DNA from: an uncultured Pelagibacteraceae bacterium
GTDB lineage: Bacteria; Pseudomonadota; Alphaproteobacteria; Pelagibacterales; Pelagibacteraceae
DNA length: 57,765 nucleotides
Direction of reading: 5' to 3'
Assembly: GCA_902619595.1 (NCBI GenBank)
Contig: CACNFE010000007.1
Coordinates: forward strand, 1 to 57,765
Positions 10,038 to 18,528 of this stretch are shown in pieces (positions within the stretch are counted from its first letter, which is position 1; the number at the start of each line of letters is the position of its first letter). Below the pieces are notes generated by a model. That model was not told where the DNA came from, did not search any database, and saw only the letters and a list, made by a program, of their open reading frames with translations. The translations under genes were made by a program, and so were the position numbers.

Positions 10038-10199
10038 TCAAGAAAAAATAGATAAAAAGAAATCTTTGTAATAAATCAAGTTACCTACAATTATAATTAT
10101 AATAGCAATTATAGCGCCATACTTTGCCTTTGGCCAGGCAAGCCGCGCCATTTTACTTGGGGTCTTATTTATATTTTCTTGATTATCTTTATCTTCCAT
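10038..10199 (-). CDS. Small single-span membrane protein (53 aa)
   Basis: A 53-residue protein with a polar N-terminus and one very Ile-rich membrane segment (about residues 28-45). The frame stays open upstream to 10271, but that extension would run through the perfect terminator stem at 10207-10235. The ATG at 10199, after the stem, is therefore chosen. It lies between the terminator of the methylamine/amt operon and the GlnT-like gene. I do not recognise a family. Confidence 0.55.
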   Translation of the reverse strand: MEDKDNQENINKTPSKMARLAWPKAKYGAIIAIIIIIVGNLIYYKDFFLSIFS

Positions 10200-10202
10200 T
10201 TT

Positions 10203-10235
10203 AAAAAAAGGGCGCATATTATCTATGCGCCCTTT
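10203..10235 (-). terminator. Rho-independent terminator of the tdm-gmaS-mgs-amt operon
   Basis: Read on the minus strand, a perfect 12-bp stem (AAAGGGCGCATA with TATGCGCCCTTT, 5-nt loop) is followed by a run of seven T. It begins 9 bp after the stop codon of the 73-aa membrane protein gene. This is one of the clearest terminators in the window and defines the 3' end of the long minus-strand operon. Confidence 0.9.
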
Positions 10236-10243
10236 AATTTTAA

Positions 10244-10465
10244 TTACCCATCGGTAACGTTGCTCTTCCAATCGTTTGGACCACGTCTTTGCCTGGCAAG
10301 TTTTTGAAGTTTTTCACTTTCTTGCTTAGCAGTAATAACATGCCAACCGATCCAAATGATAAATCCAAGGATTACTAAAATCCCCTCAGATCCAACACCT
10401 GGGTATACCGCACCTTGGACTTCAGAGGCGCTTAAATGATCTATCCAGTTTGTTACTGTTGCCAT
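10244..10465 (-). CDS. Small membrane protein co-transcribed with amt (73 aa)
   Basis: A 73-residue protein with a short N-terminal region, one membrane segment (about residues 28-46, ILVILGFIIWIGWHVI) and a basic C-terminal tail (KLARQRRGPNDW). A strong Shine-Dalgarno (AAGGAGG) overlaps the amt stop codon, so translation is probably coupled to Amt. It ends just before the operon terminator. No family is recognised; an accessory role for the Amt channel is inference from position. Confidence 0.7.
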   Translation of the reverse strand: MATVTNWIDHLSASEVQGAVYPGVGSEGILVILGFIIWIGWHVITAKQESEKLQKLARQRRGPNDWKSNVTDG

Positions 10466-10477
10466 AAATTATCCTCC

Positions 10478-11878
10478 TTACCTGGTTGCAGAGGCCACGG
10501 ATTTTTCATCATCCTTTGCTGCCTCCATTATTTCATAGTCTAGTCCAGCGATTTCAGCTTCTCTTGGAATTCTTAATTTACCCATTCCATGAAGTATCTT
10601 CGCTATTATAAAACCTGGGATCATTCCTAGAACGAAAAACATTATTATCGCTCCAATGAACATTCCTAAAGGATTTATTGATGCGTAAGTAGCACCGTCC
10701 CACATAGCTCCTACACTATATCCTGATGAAGGATAACCATTTAGAACAAATCCACAGATTACTAGTCCTACAAAACCAGCATAACCATGAACTGCCACTG
10801 CACCAACAGCATCATCTATTTTGAACTTACGTTCAACCCAGTAATGCAATTTATATGCAATAACAACACCGATCATACCAATTATCATTGATTGTATTGG
10901 GTGGTACAAATCATTACCTGCAGAAGCACAAATGATTCCCGCTAGTCCAGAAGAATATGTCCAGAATGGATCTCCTTTAGAGATTACATATCCAGCCAAT
11001 AGTCCTCCTGAAAGTGACATCAAGAAGTTAAAAGTAATACCACTTAATGTAGTAGGGGTTACATAAATGTTCGTCGCGGTAAAGTATGTTACACCTTCCA
11101 TTCCATATTCAGGTCCTAAGTTAAATATAGGTATATTACATGCAGCATAGAAACCCCAGAAACCTGTGTAAATAAGGAACAATCCTATTACAACCAGCCA
11201 AGGATTTCTTGGACCAATGTTTCTTGGTTCTCCACTTGATGTAAACTTACCTATTCTTGGTCCTAAAACGACTAAAATACCAAGCGCAAATCCACCCGCA
11301 ATAGCGTGAATTACTCCTGATGCATAAGCATCATGATATCCTAAAAGTTTTAGCATCCAACCGTCAAAGTGCCATCCCCATGCAGCATCTATAGTCCAGA
11401 ATACTGATCCAATAGCAATTGCCAAGATACCGAAAGCGAAAGTTGTTATTCTTTCAATTACTGCACCTGAAACAATTGAAGCAGCTGTCCATGAGAAAAG
11501 TAGAAACGCTGCCCAGAAAACACCACTGATGTGGTCACCAAGGTTAATAGCCATAAGTTGACTTGTTGCCTTGTAATAAACCGCACTAAATGCAGAGTCA
11601 TCTGTTATTAAAGCGTCACTTCCATTCATTATTGATGGTGCAAGTCCGGGTCCTGTTGGAAAAGCCCAATATATCCACCATCCAAATAAAAACCATGTTA
11701 CTGTTACCAGCGGTATAAGTATTGTGTTTTTCATTAATGTATGTTGATGATGTTTGTATCGGGAAGCTCCAACTTCATACATACAGAATCCCACGTGAAT
11801 TAAGAACATGAGCACTACCGTTATCCAGTAGTAAAATTCTGTAAATATGGTCGTCAATGCACCTAGTTCGTCAGTCAT
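10478..11878 (-). CDS. amt: Ammonium/methylammonium transporter, Amt family
   Basis: A 466-residue integral membrane protein with about eleven membrane segments, the size of Amt/Mep/Rh channels. A pore histidine is recognisable in SGVIHAIAGGFALGI and the second conserved His region in VAVHGYAGFVGLV. It is a diverged member. The gene follows gmaS and mgsABC, so it may import methylammonium or recapture ammonium released by the pathway. A good Shine-Dalgarno (GGAGG, 6 nt before ATG) is present, and a 136-bp gap upstream allows its own promoter. Confidence 0.88.
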   Translation of the reverse strand: MTDELGALTTIFTEFYYWITVVLMFLIHVGFCMYEVGASRYKHHQHTLMKNTILIPLVTVTWFLFGWWIYWAFPTGPGLAPSIMNGSDALITDDSAFSAVYYKATSQLMAINLGDHISGVFWAAFLLFSWTAASIVSGAVIERITTFAFGILAIAIGSVFWTIDAAWGWHFDGWMLKLLGYHDAYASGVIHAIAGGFALGILVVLGPRIGKFTSSGEPRNIGPRNPWLVVIGLFLIYTGFWGFYAACNIPIFNLGPEYGMEGVTYFTATNIYVTPTTLSGITFNFLMSLSGGLLAGYVISKGDPFWTYSSGLAGIICASAGNDLYHPIQSMIIGMIGVVIAYKLHYWVERKFKIDDAVGAVAVHGYAGFVGLVICGFVLNGYPSSGYSVGAMWDGATYASINPLGMFIGAIIMFFVLGMIPGFIIAKILHGMGKLRIPREAEIAGLDYEIMEAAKDDEKSVASATR

Positions 11879-11884
11879 ATCAAA

Positions 11885-11905
11885 CCTCCATTTGTTTAAA
11901 CAAAT
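11885..11905 (-). promoter_or_regulatory. Shine-Dalgarno of amt abutting a 16-bp palindrome
   Basis: Plus-strand positions 11885-11889 (CCTCC) give GGAGG on the amt mRNA, 6 nt before its ATG. Immediately upstream, 11890-11905 is the perfect palindrome ATTTGTTTAAACAAAT. It could be an operator or a short hairpin next to the ribosome site. The rest of the 136-bp gap (11879-12014) is A+T-rich with no clear promoter; TTTAAA and CATAAT separated by 17 bp on the minus strand is the best guess. Confidence 0.4.
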
Positions 11906-12014
11906 TAGAATTATTTTAAATTATGAGATATTTTGTACAATGTTTAAAAACCTATATTGAGCGCATAAAATTAAAATTAAAACAACCCAGGGTAGATAGA
12001 TTTTTTATAGATTC

Positions 12015-12425
12015 TTAAAATTTTCTGTAAGCTTTTTTTAGATCAACAAGTGGATGATTTGGAGACATCTGGAATTTTACTAATAGTTCTCTTGCGATCA
12101 TATCTCTATCTTGTTGGTTATTTGGTAATTTAATTTTTTTTGGAATTGTAACCCAGCCATTTGCATTTCTGTCAAAAACTGCAGGTCTATCCTCTTCGTA
12201 ACCCATGTGAACATCTTCCAGCCAATTTAAATCATCCCACCCCATAGCTTCAATATATTTTTTTAGGAAAGGAGTAAGTCTTGTGTAATCAGGTAAAAGG
12301 TTTACATCATATCTGTAACCAATAGTCTGCCCAATCATTTTTTCTCGGGCAGTTTCTTTTTTCTTACCTAACTGACCTTTGATTTCTTTAGACTTTACTT
12401 TTTTGTTTTTCTTTTTTTTTGCCAT
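12015..12425 (-). CDS. Unknown lysine-rich protein in the mgs operon (136 aa)
   Basis: A 136-residue soluble protein with a highly basic N-terminus (MAKKKKNKKVKSKEIKGQ) and an acidic, Trp-containing middle (MGWDDLNWLEDVHMGYEEDRP). It starts 8 bp after the mgsC stop codon and precedes amt, so it is probably translated with N-methylglutamate synthase. Not recognised as any characterised methylamine-pathway protein. Its codon use and composition match its neighbours. An accessory or assembly role for Mgs or Amt is only inference from position. Confidence 0.7.
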   Translation of the reverse strand: MAKKKKNKKVKSKEIKGQLGKKKETAREKMIGQTIGYRYDVNLLPDYTRLTPFLKKYIEAMGWDDLNWLEDVHMGYEEDRPAVFDRNANGWVTIPKKIKLPNNQQDRDMIARELLVKFQMSPNHPLVDLKKAYRKF

Positions 12426-12433
12426 CTTAAAAT

Positions 12434-13828
12434 TTATATTTTATGAAAATCATCAACACCAACTGTATGATTTGTTCCTGATAAAGGAACTTTTGCTAGC
12501 GCAGATGCTTCCATAGTAAGTGCAGCCATATCTTCTGGTTCTAATGAGTGAATATTTGTTTTACCACACGCTCTTGCTAGAAGTTGTGCCTCTAACGTCA
12601 TAGTATGTAGATAATTGTAAACTCTTAATGCAGCCTCATCTGGATTTAATCTTTTTCTTAATTTTGGATCTTGTGTTGCCACACCCACAGGACAACGACC
12701 TGTATGACAGTGATAACAATGACCAGCTGGCACACCCATTTCTTTTTCAAAGTTTGACTCTGGAATCTCTTTATTACAGTTAAGAGCAATCATTGCACCA
12801 GTTCCAATAGCAATAGCGTCTGCTCCAAGTGCTAGCGCTTTTGCCATGTCAGCACCATCTCTTACACCTCCAGCATAAATTAAAGTAACTTTTCCAGTTT
12901 TACCCACATCATCAATCGCTCTTCTTGCTTCTCTGATAGCAGCAATTCCTGGGATACCAGTATTTGCAGCAGCTATGTGTGGTCCTGCTCCAGTTGATCC
13001 CTCCATACCATCAAGGTAAATAGAATCTGGATCACATTTAGCAGCCATACGTACATCATCATAAACTTTTGCTGCTCCAAGTTTTAACTGTATTGGTACT
13101 TTATTTTTCGTTAATTCTCTTAACTCCTGAACCTTTAAAGCAAGATCATCTGGACCTAACCAATCTGGATGTCTAGCAGGTGATCTTTGATCAATTCCAG
13201 CTGGAAGAGATCTCATTTCAGCAACTTGGTCAGTTACTTTTTGACCCATTAAGTGACCACCCATTCCAACTTTTTGGCCTTGTCCAATAAAAACTTCAAT
13301 ACCATCTGCTAATTGTGCGTGATGCGGATTAAAACCATATCTTGACTGAATACATTGATAGTACCATTTTTCAGAATATCTTCTTTCATCAGGTATCATT
13401 CCACCCTCACCAGAACATGTTGCGCTCCCTGCCATCGTAGCACCTCTTGCTAACGCAGTTTTCGCTTCATAAGATAGCGCACCGAAACTCATACCAGTGA
13501 TATAAACAGGTATATCTAATTCAATAGGATTTTCACATCTTGGTCCAATTATGGTTTTTGTTTCACACTTTTCTCTATAACCTTCTATTACAAATCTTGT
13601 TAAAGTCCCTGGTAAGAAAACTAGATCATCGAACGTTGGAATTTTTTTCATCAACGCCATTCCTCGCATTCTATATCTGCCTAATTGCGCTTTGATATGA
13701 ATGTCGTCAATTACCTCTGGCGTAAAAATCGCGTTATAACCTAAAAGGCTTTTATTTCTTTTTGAAAATTCACTCTTACCATTTCCATTAGAGTGACCGT
13801 TTGATTTACCATTTTTCTTTTTTGCCAT
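12434..13828 (-). CDS. mgsC: N-methylglutamate synthase subunit MgsC (GltB FMN domain-like)
   Basis: A 464-residue homologue of the glutamate-synthase FMN/iron-sulfur domain (GlxD group). It has the barrel motifs SFGALSYEAKTALARGA, GQGQKVGMGGHL, LKLGAAKVYDDV and GADAIAIGTGAMIALNC, plus a Cys cluster at Cys371, Cys374 and Cys379 (CYHCHTGRCPVG) for a 3Fe-4S-type centre. With MgsA and MgsB it is expected to convert gamma-glutamylmethylamide or methylamine with glutamate to N-methylglutamate. The low-complexity N-terminus (KKKNGKSNGHSNGNGKS) is unusual. Its start overlaps the mgsB stop by 1 bp. Confidence 0.87.
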   Translation of the reverse strand: MAKKKNGKSNGHSNGNGKSEFSKRNKSLLGYNAIFTPEVIDDIHIKAQLGRYRMRGMALMKKIPTFDDLVFLPGTLTRFVIEGYREKCETKTIIGPRCENPIELDIPVYITGMSFGALSYEAKTALARGATMAGSATCSGEGGMIPDERRYSEKWYYQCIQSRYGFNPHHAQLADGIEVFIGQGQKVGMGGHLMGQKVTDQVAEMRSLPAGIDQRSPARHPDWLGPDDLALKVQELRELTKNKVPIQLKLGAAKVYDDVRMAAKCDPDSIYLDGMEGSTGAGPHIAAANTGIPGIAAIREARRAIDDVGKTGKVTLIYAGGVRDGADMAKALALGADAIAIGTGAMIALNCNKEIPESNFEKEMGVPAGHCYHCHTGRCPVGVATQDPKLRKRLNPDEAALRVYNYLHTMTLEAQLLARACGKTNIHSLEPEDMAALTMEASALAKVPLSGTNHTVGVDDFHKI

Positions 13829-14682
13829 TATATAGCTCCTTTTTTCTCTGTTGGTTCAAGCGCATCATAATTCCAAAGTTTTTTACCAGCTACAACTTTT
13901 GTCATTTTCGAAACGTCGAAATTATCGCCAATCTCAGCTACTTTAAGTTTTCTTTTTAACCAATCTATATCACTTTTTGTCATAGGGGACTCCACCGCAT
14001 CACTACCAAATGAGCCAATTTTTCCACCTACATAAATAGTTCCGTCGTACATCGAGTCTCCTAAATTAATTCCTACATCTCCTAAAATAACGATTCTTCC
14101 TCTTTGCATCATAAAACCAGTGAATGCACCAGCATCTCCTCCGATGATAATTGTTCCACCTTTTTGGTCAATACCTGTTCTTGCTCCAACACTGCCTTTG
14201 CATATTAAGTCTCCACCCCTTATAGCTGCCCCAAAACAAGACCCAGCATTTTTTTCAATTACTACTTTTCCAGCCATCATATTTTCCGCACAAGACCAAC
14301 CAACTCTTCCATTTACTCTTACCATTGGACCATCGATTGAACCTACGCCAAAATATCCTAAGCTTCCTTCAAAAATTAAATTAAGTTTATTTAATATACC
14401 AACACCCAAACTATGTTTACCTTGAGGATTTTTGATTACAATTGTACCGTAACCCTGGCTCATCAATTCATCAATTTTTCTATTAGCTTGCTTGCAATCT
14501 AAATCTTTTACATCAAGATCTGTTCTTTTATTAAAGTCAACGTCATATGTTCCCCAATAATAAAAATTTTCTGCCTCATCAGGATTAAAGAATTTCTGTT
14601 GAGTTTTACCAGTTAAAACCTCTGTATGCATACCCATTGACTGGGCTTTTGTTTTTTTTTCTGTAGTCTTTAAATTTGCCAT
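13828..14682 (-). CDS. mgsB: N-methylglutamate synthase subunit MgsB (GXGXG domain)
   Basis: A 284-residue protein matching the C-terminal right-handed beta-helix domain of glutamate synthase (GlxC group). The repeated glycine pattern is clear: GRVGWSCAENMMAGKVVI, GSCFGAAIRGGDLI, KGSVGARTGIDQKGGTI, GGDAGAFTGFMMQRG, LGDVGINLGDSMYDG. It is the structural subunit of the three-part N-methylglutamate synthase. It overlaps mgsA by 13 bp and mgsC by 1 bp, indicating translational coupling. Plus-strand frames across it are shadows. Confidence 0.87.
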   Translation of the reverse strand: MANLKTTEKKTKAQSMGMHTEVLTGKTQQKFFNPDEAENFYYWGTYDVDFNKRTDLDVKDLDCKQANRKIDELMSQGYGTIVIKNPQGKHSLGVGILNKLNLIFEGSLGYFGVGSIDGPMVRVNGRVGWSCAENMMAGKVVIEKNAGSCFGAAIRGGDLICKGSVGARTGIDQKGGTIIIGGDAGAFTGFMMQRGRIVILGDVGINLGDSMYDGTIYVGGKIGSFGSDAVESPMTKSDIDWLKRKLKVAEIGDNFDVSKMTKVVAGKKLWNYDALEPTEKKGAI

Positions 14683-15611
14683 ACTTTCACTTCTCCATCA
14701 AAAGGATCATACGTATCTATTTCTTGTGGCAAAATAGATCTAATAGCTATTTCCTCTGAACCCATCGCAACTAAATCATCGGACTCGTATAGAACCAATG
14801 GTTTTGCCGCCATAGTATCTTTTGCCATACCTAAAGAATCTTTTGTTGCTACGAAATATGTGAACACTCCATCTAAACCACTTAAAGAGTCTTTCATACC
14901 TTCCTCTAATGTAGCACCATTTCTCATTTTTTCTGCCAAGTACACTGCGATCAATTCTGAGTCACATTCTGACATAAATCTCATTCCTTTATTTTCTAGA
15001 ACTCTTCTATTATTCCAATAATTAGTTAATTGACCATTATGAACAACAGATACATCGCTAAAAGGATAACCCCAAAAAGGGTGGGCAGATTTAATATCAA
15101 CACCAGACTCCGTTGCCATTCTTGCATGTCCAATAGCGTGGGTACCTTTTACATCTGCGAGACCATATCTTTTTGATACAGCTTCAGCATCACCAAGATC
15201 TTTTATTAATTCAAGTGATTTACCAATTGATAAAATTTCAACACTTTCAATGCTTTCAATTTTTTTTGAAAATTCCATCAGATCATCATTAAATTGCATT
15301 TCATATCTAAATGAATAAGGTGTAAGTCTATCCTCTTTAATTACCTTCGCTCCTAATTCAGATAACATTTGATCAACCATTTTTCTTCTTTTATCGTAAA
15401 CACTTGGGTCTTCATTTATAGAAGTACTTCCCTCACCAACATTTTCTCCAACTTTAAATCGCATAATGAAGTTTTGACCGTCATTTTCTGCATATAACGC
15501 ATACCCTGTTGAGTCTGGCCCTCTGTGCTTAAGAGCCTGCAACATAAGCTGTAATTCAGATCCTACGTTAGAAGATTTTCCTCTGTGAATTAGTCCAGCT
15601 ATTCCGCACAT
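14670..15611 (-). CDS. mgsA: N-methylglutamate synthase subunit MgsA (class II glutamine amidotransferase)
   Basis: A 313-residue class II (Ntn-type) glutamine amidotransferase. The sequence begins MCGIAGLIHRG, so Cys2 becomes the N-terminal nucleophile after Met removal. Further family blocks are GHARMATES, VVHNGQLTNYW and SECDSELIAVYLAE. In this operon it is expected to act on gamma-glutamylmethylamide made by GmaS. It lies 19 bp after gmaS and overlaps mgsB by 13 bp. Confidence 0.88.
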   Translation of the reverse strand: MCGIAGLIHRGKSSNVGSELQLMLQALKHRGPDSTGYALYAENDGQNFIMRFKVGENVGEGSTSINEDPSVYDKRRKMVDQMLSELGAKVIKEDRLTPYSFRYEMQFNDDLMEFSKKIESIESVEILSIGKSLELIKDLGDAEAVSKRYGLADVKGTHAIGHARMATESGVDIKSAHPFWGYPFSDVSVVHNGQLTNYWNNRRVLENKGMRFMSECDSELIAVYLAEKMRNGATLEEGMKDSLSGLDGVFTYFVATKDSLGMAKDTMAAKPLVLYESDDLVAMGSEEIAIRSILPQEIDTYDPFDGEVKVWQI

Positions 15612-15630
15612 ATAATATACTCCAAGTTTA

Positions 15631-17100
15631 CTATGGTAGACAATCTAGATAAGTATCTAGATCCCATTGAGTTGTTGCTCCTAGAAATCTTTCCCACTCG
15701 TCATTTTTATACCAATGAAACACTTTATACATTTCACCTGGTAACGCAGATTTTATAACTTCATCCTCTGACAATCTTGCTAAAGCTTCACCAAGACTTA
15801 ATGGTAGTTTCTTAACATCTTTACCTGCTTTTTGAGCCTCATAGATATTTCTAGATTCTGGCGCTGCAGGTTTCATTTTTTTTGTAATTCCTTCATCACA
15901 TGCTTTTAATAAAGCAGCTCCCAATAAATAAGGATTGTGCATCGAATCCACAGATCTGTATTCAAATCTACCAGGTGCAGAAACTCTCAATCCACAAGTT
16001 CTGTTTTGATATCCCCAGTCAGCATAAACAGGCGCCCAAAAACCTTGGTCCCAAAGTCTTCTATATGAGTTAACAGTTGATGAACCTAAAGCGGTTAGTG
16101 CTGGCAAGTGTTCCATAATCCCGGCAATTGATTGCAATCCTATTTTTCCAGGCAGTTGCATATCTTTTGTGTCCGGCATAAACGTATTTGTTCCACCTGA
16201 AACATAACTAAAAACTTCCTCAACTCCTGGAAGTTTTTTATGTCCCAATTTGTTTACAGAAATTTTTCCACCTTTCCACAAAGACATGTTTGTATGACAT
16301 CCACTAGCTGACACCCCCATGAATGGTTTGGTCATAAAACAAGCTATTAAACCATGTTCTCTAGCTACTTGTGCACATATTTGTCTGTACGTTGATAATC
16401 TGTCTGCATTTCTTAAAACATTATCAAAAGTCCAGTTTAATTCTAATTGGCCTGGGGCATCCTCATGGTCACCTTGAATCATGTCTAACCCCATAGCTTT
16501 TGAATATTCAATTACTTTCATAAAGACAGGCCTTAGAGATTCAAACTGATCTATGTGATAACAAAATGGTTTTGAAAAACCTTTACCAGTTGGAGTACCA
16601 TCCTCGTTTTTTGTAAGCCACATCATTTCTGGTTCTGTTCCAACTCTTAATTCCAAACCATGTTTCTTTTGGAATTCATCCATAAAAATTCTTAAATTAC
16701 CTCTACAATCAGAAGTTAAATGTCCACCAGGATTTTCTCTTTCTTCTCTATTTCTAAAACAAGTACAAAAAACTCTTCCAACTCTTTTATCCCATGGAAG
16801 TTGAACGAAGGTTTCAGGATCAGGTATACCAACAAGCTCCATAGCTTCAGGTCCATAGCCAATATAATTGTTATGTCTATCTAGAAAAAGGTTTGCTGTT
16901 GCGCCATATACTAATTGGAAACCTTTTTCTGCTGTTCTTTCCCAGTGATCTGCTGGAATTCCTTTTCCAACAACTCTACCAGTAACAGAAATGAATTGAA
17001 AATATATATAAGTAATTCCTAACTCGTTAATTTTTTCTCTAACTTTTTTAACCAGCTTATCTCTTCCTGGTTGATTAACATGTTTTTCTAGATCAGTCAT
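15631..17100 (-). CDS. gmaS: Gamma-glutamylmethylamide synthetase candidate (GS family)
   Basis: A 489-residue glutamine-synthetase-fold enzyme. GS motifs are present: GTEPEMMW, GDHEDAPGQLELNW, ASGCHTNMSLW, STVNSYRRLW, NRTCGLRVSAPGRFEYRSVDS. The ATG at 17100, preceded by a GAGGGG Shine-Dalgarno, is preferred over a TTG 12 bp upstream. GmaS joins methylamine to glutamate with ATP as the first step of the N-methylglutamate pathway. The call rests on its position directly before mgsABC and a calculated size near 55 kDa. It differs clearly from the GlnT-like paralogue at 8693-10018, so which one is the true GmaS needs a test. Confidence 0.75.
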   Translation of the reverse strand: MTDLEKHVNQPGRDKLVKKVREKINELGITYIYFQFISVTGRVVGKGIPADHWERTAEKGFQLVYGATANLFLDRHNNYIGYGPEAMELVGIPDPETFVQLPWDKRVGRVFCTCFRNREERENPGGHLTSDCRGNLRIFMDEFQKKHGLELRVGTEPEMMWLTKNEDGTPTGKGFSKPFCYHIDQFESLRPVFMKVIEYSKAMGLDMIQGDHEDAPGQLELNWTFDNVLRNADRLSTYRQICAQVAREHGLIACFMTKPFMGVSASGCHTNMSLWKGGKISVNKLGHKKLPGVEEVFSYVSGGTNTFMPDTKDMQLPGKIGLQSIAGIMEHLPALTALGSSTVNSYRRLWDQGFWAPVYADWGYQNRTCGLRVSAPGRFEYRSVDSMHNPYLLGAALLKACDEGITKKMKPAAPESRNIYEAQKAGKDVKKLPLSLGEALARLSEDEVIKSALPGEMYKVFHWYKNDEWERFLGATTQWDLDTYLDCLP

Positions 17101-17166
17101 TTTACCCCTCAAAGTTTTAAGATCAAAAAGGTAACTGAAAAAAAAACGTCTGTCTACTTAGATAAC

Positions 17167-18492
17167 TTAGCTCCAAGGAAACGGACTGTTCGAAGTAGGG
17201 TGAAGCTCTCCCTTCGCGTATCGGTTGAATCTAAACGGTTTTAACAATGTACTCTCTTGACCTAAAATTTCTTGCGCAACAAGGTGACCAACACCCAACA
17301 TTTTATATCCATGATTAGCATCAGCAATCATGTAAACGTTTTCTAAAAATCTATCAAAGATAGGAAATGAATCTGGAGTTAAACATCCAAGTCCACCAGA
17401 TGGTCCCTTTCTATATAAATTTGACTTACCTTCAAATCTTTTTTGGCAATGAGCTAGTGCTGAGGACCACATATCTGCAAACTCATCAGTTGTTTGATAC
17501 TCCGGCGAGTCCAATCCATAAGGATCGACATTAACTTTATCAAAATGTTTTTGAACAATGTAAGGTGAAGTTCCGCCTTGAACACCTAAACCTTCAATAT
17601 CAGGTTTATAATATATTCCCCATAATTTATCTGTAATTAGTTTTTTATCTTTATCTGAGTAAAGAGGCGCATCTGTATCCACATGAATTACTGGAGGCTG
17701 TTTACCCTCATTTGTCCTTAGATAATCCGCTTCAACCCCAAGAACACCTTCTTGCAAAAACCAATAAGTCCACATATCAACTTGGTGCATTTTACCATCC
17801 TTACCTTTTATGTCGGTTGTTTTAGGTAATTCCAACATATTCCAGAAGTCTCTTACCCATGGTCCCGCACCAACAACTACTTGGTCACAATCTATTGTTC
17901 CTTGATCTGTAATAACTCCTGTAACAGCGTTACTATTGCTCCCTTTTTTGAAACCTGTAACTTTTACGCCTTTATGAACATTAACTCCATTAGCGTTGGC
18001 TTTTTTTTCTAATGCTTTAATTGAGTCTTTGTTGAATGCATATCCACCCTTTTTTTCATGAAGAACAGATGTAATTCCTTTTGCTTGCCAGTCGTCGAAA
18101 ATTCCTTTCATATATTTATCACAATCTTTTTCTCCTTCGATAAATTCTGAATCATATCCAATTGCTTTTTGTTGATTGTAAATACTAGCTACGTCCTCAT
18201 GCATTATTTCTGGTGAAATCTGCATATATCCAACTGCATTATATTTAAATGCTTTTGGATCGCTCTCCCAAACCTCAACTGAGTGAGCCATTAATTCTCT
18301 CATTGCTGGTTGAAAATAATTATTTCTTACAACACCACATGCTATTCCACTTGCACCTGCAGCAGTGTCTTTTTTTTCTAATACGACAATGTCATTAGGA
18401 TTTTTATATGTCTCTGATAATTTCCATGCAGTGCTTAAACCGTGTATACCACCACCGATTACAACTACTTTTGCTTTTGTTGGTAAAGCCAT
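17167..18492 (-). CDS. FAD-dependent amine oxidoreductase, DAO / sarcosine-oxidase-beta-like
   Basis: A 441-residue flavoprotein of the DAO family. The dinucleotide-binding motif VVVIGGGIHGLSTAWKLSE lies at residues 9-27, followed by VLEKKDTAAGASGIACGVVR, and a C-terminal GYKMLGVGHLVAQEILG typical of this fold. It should oxidise a secondary or tertiary N-methyl amine. It sits between tdm and gmaS, the place where dimethylamine must become methylamine, and no DmmDABC is present. Options are N-methylglutamate dehydrogenase or a dimethylamine dehydrogenase. Substrate not shown by sequence. Confidence 0.8.
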   Translation of the reverse strand: MALPTKAKVVVIGGGIHGLSTAWKLSETYKNPNDIVVLEKKDTAAGASGIACGVVRNNYFQPAMRELMAHSVEVWESDPKAFKYNAVGYMQISPEIMHEDVASIYNQQKAIGYDSEFIEGEKDCDKYMKGIFDDWQAKGITSVLHEKKGGYAFNKDSIKALEKKANANGVNVHKGVKVTGFKKGSNSNAVTGVITDQGTIDCDQVVVGAGPWVRDFWNMLELPKTTDIKGKDGKMHQVDMWTYWFLQEGVLGVEADYLRTNEGKQPPVIHVDTDAPLYSDKDKKLITDKLWGIYYKPDIEGLGVQGGTSPYIVQKHFDKVNVDPYGLDSPEYQTTDEFADMWSSALAHCQKRFEGKSNLYRKGPSGGLGCLTPDSFPIFDRFLENVYMIADANHGYKMLGVGHLVAQEILGQESTLLKPFRFNRYAKGELHPTSNSPFPWS

Positions 18493-18528
18493 AACTGAAC
18501 TTTATTTTTTGTGCGACAAAAGTATATA

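Noticed and set aside
10200-10271. Longer form of the 53-aa protein starting at 10271
   Set aside because: It would translate through a perfect terminator stem and overlap the previous gene; the ATG at 10199 is more plausible.
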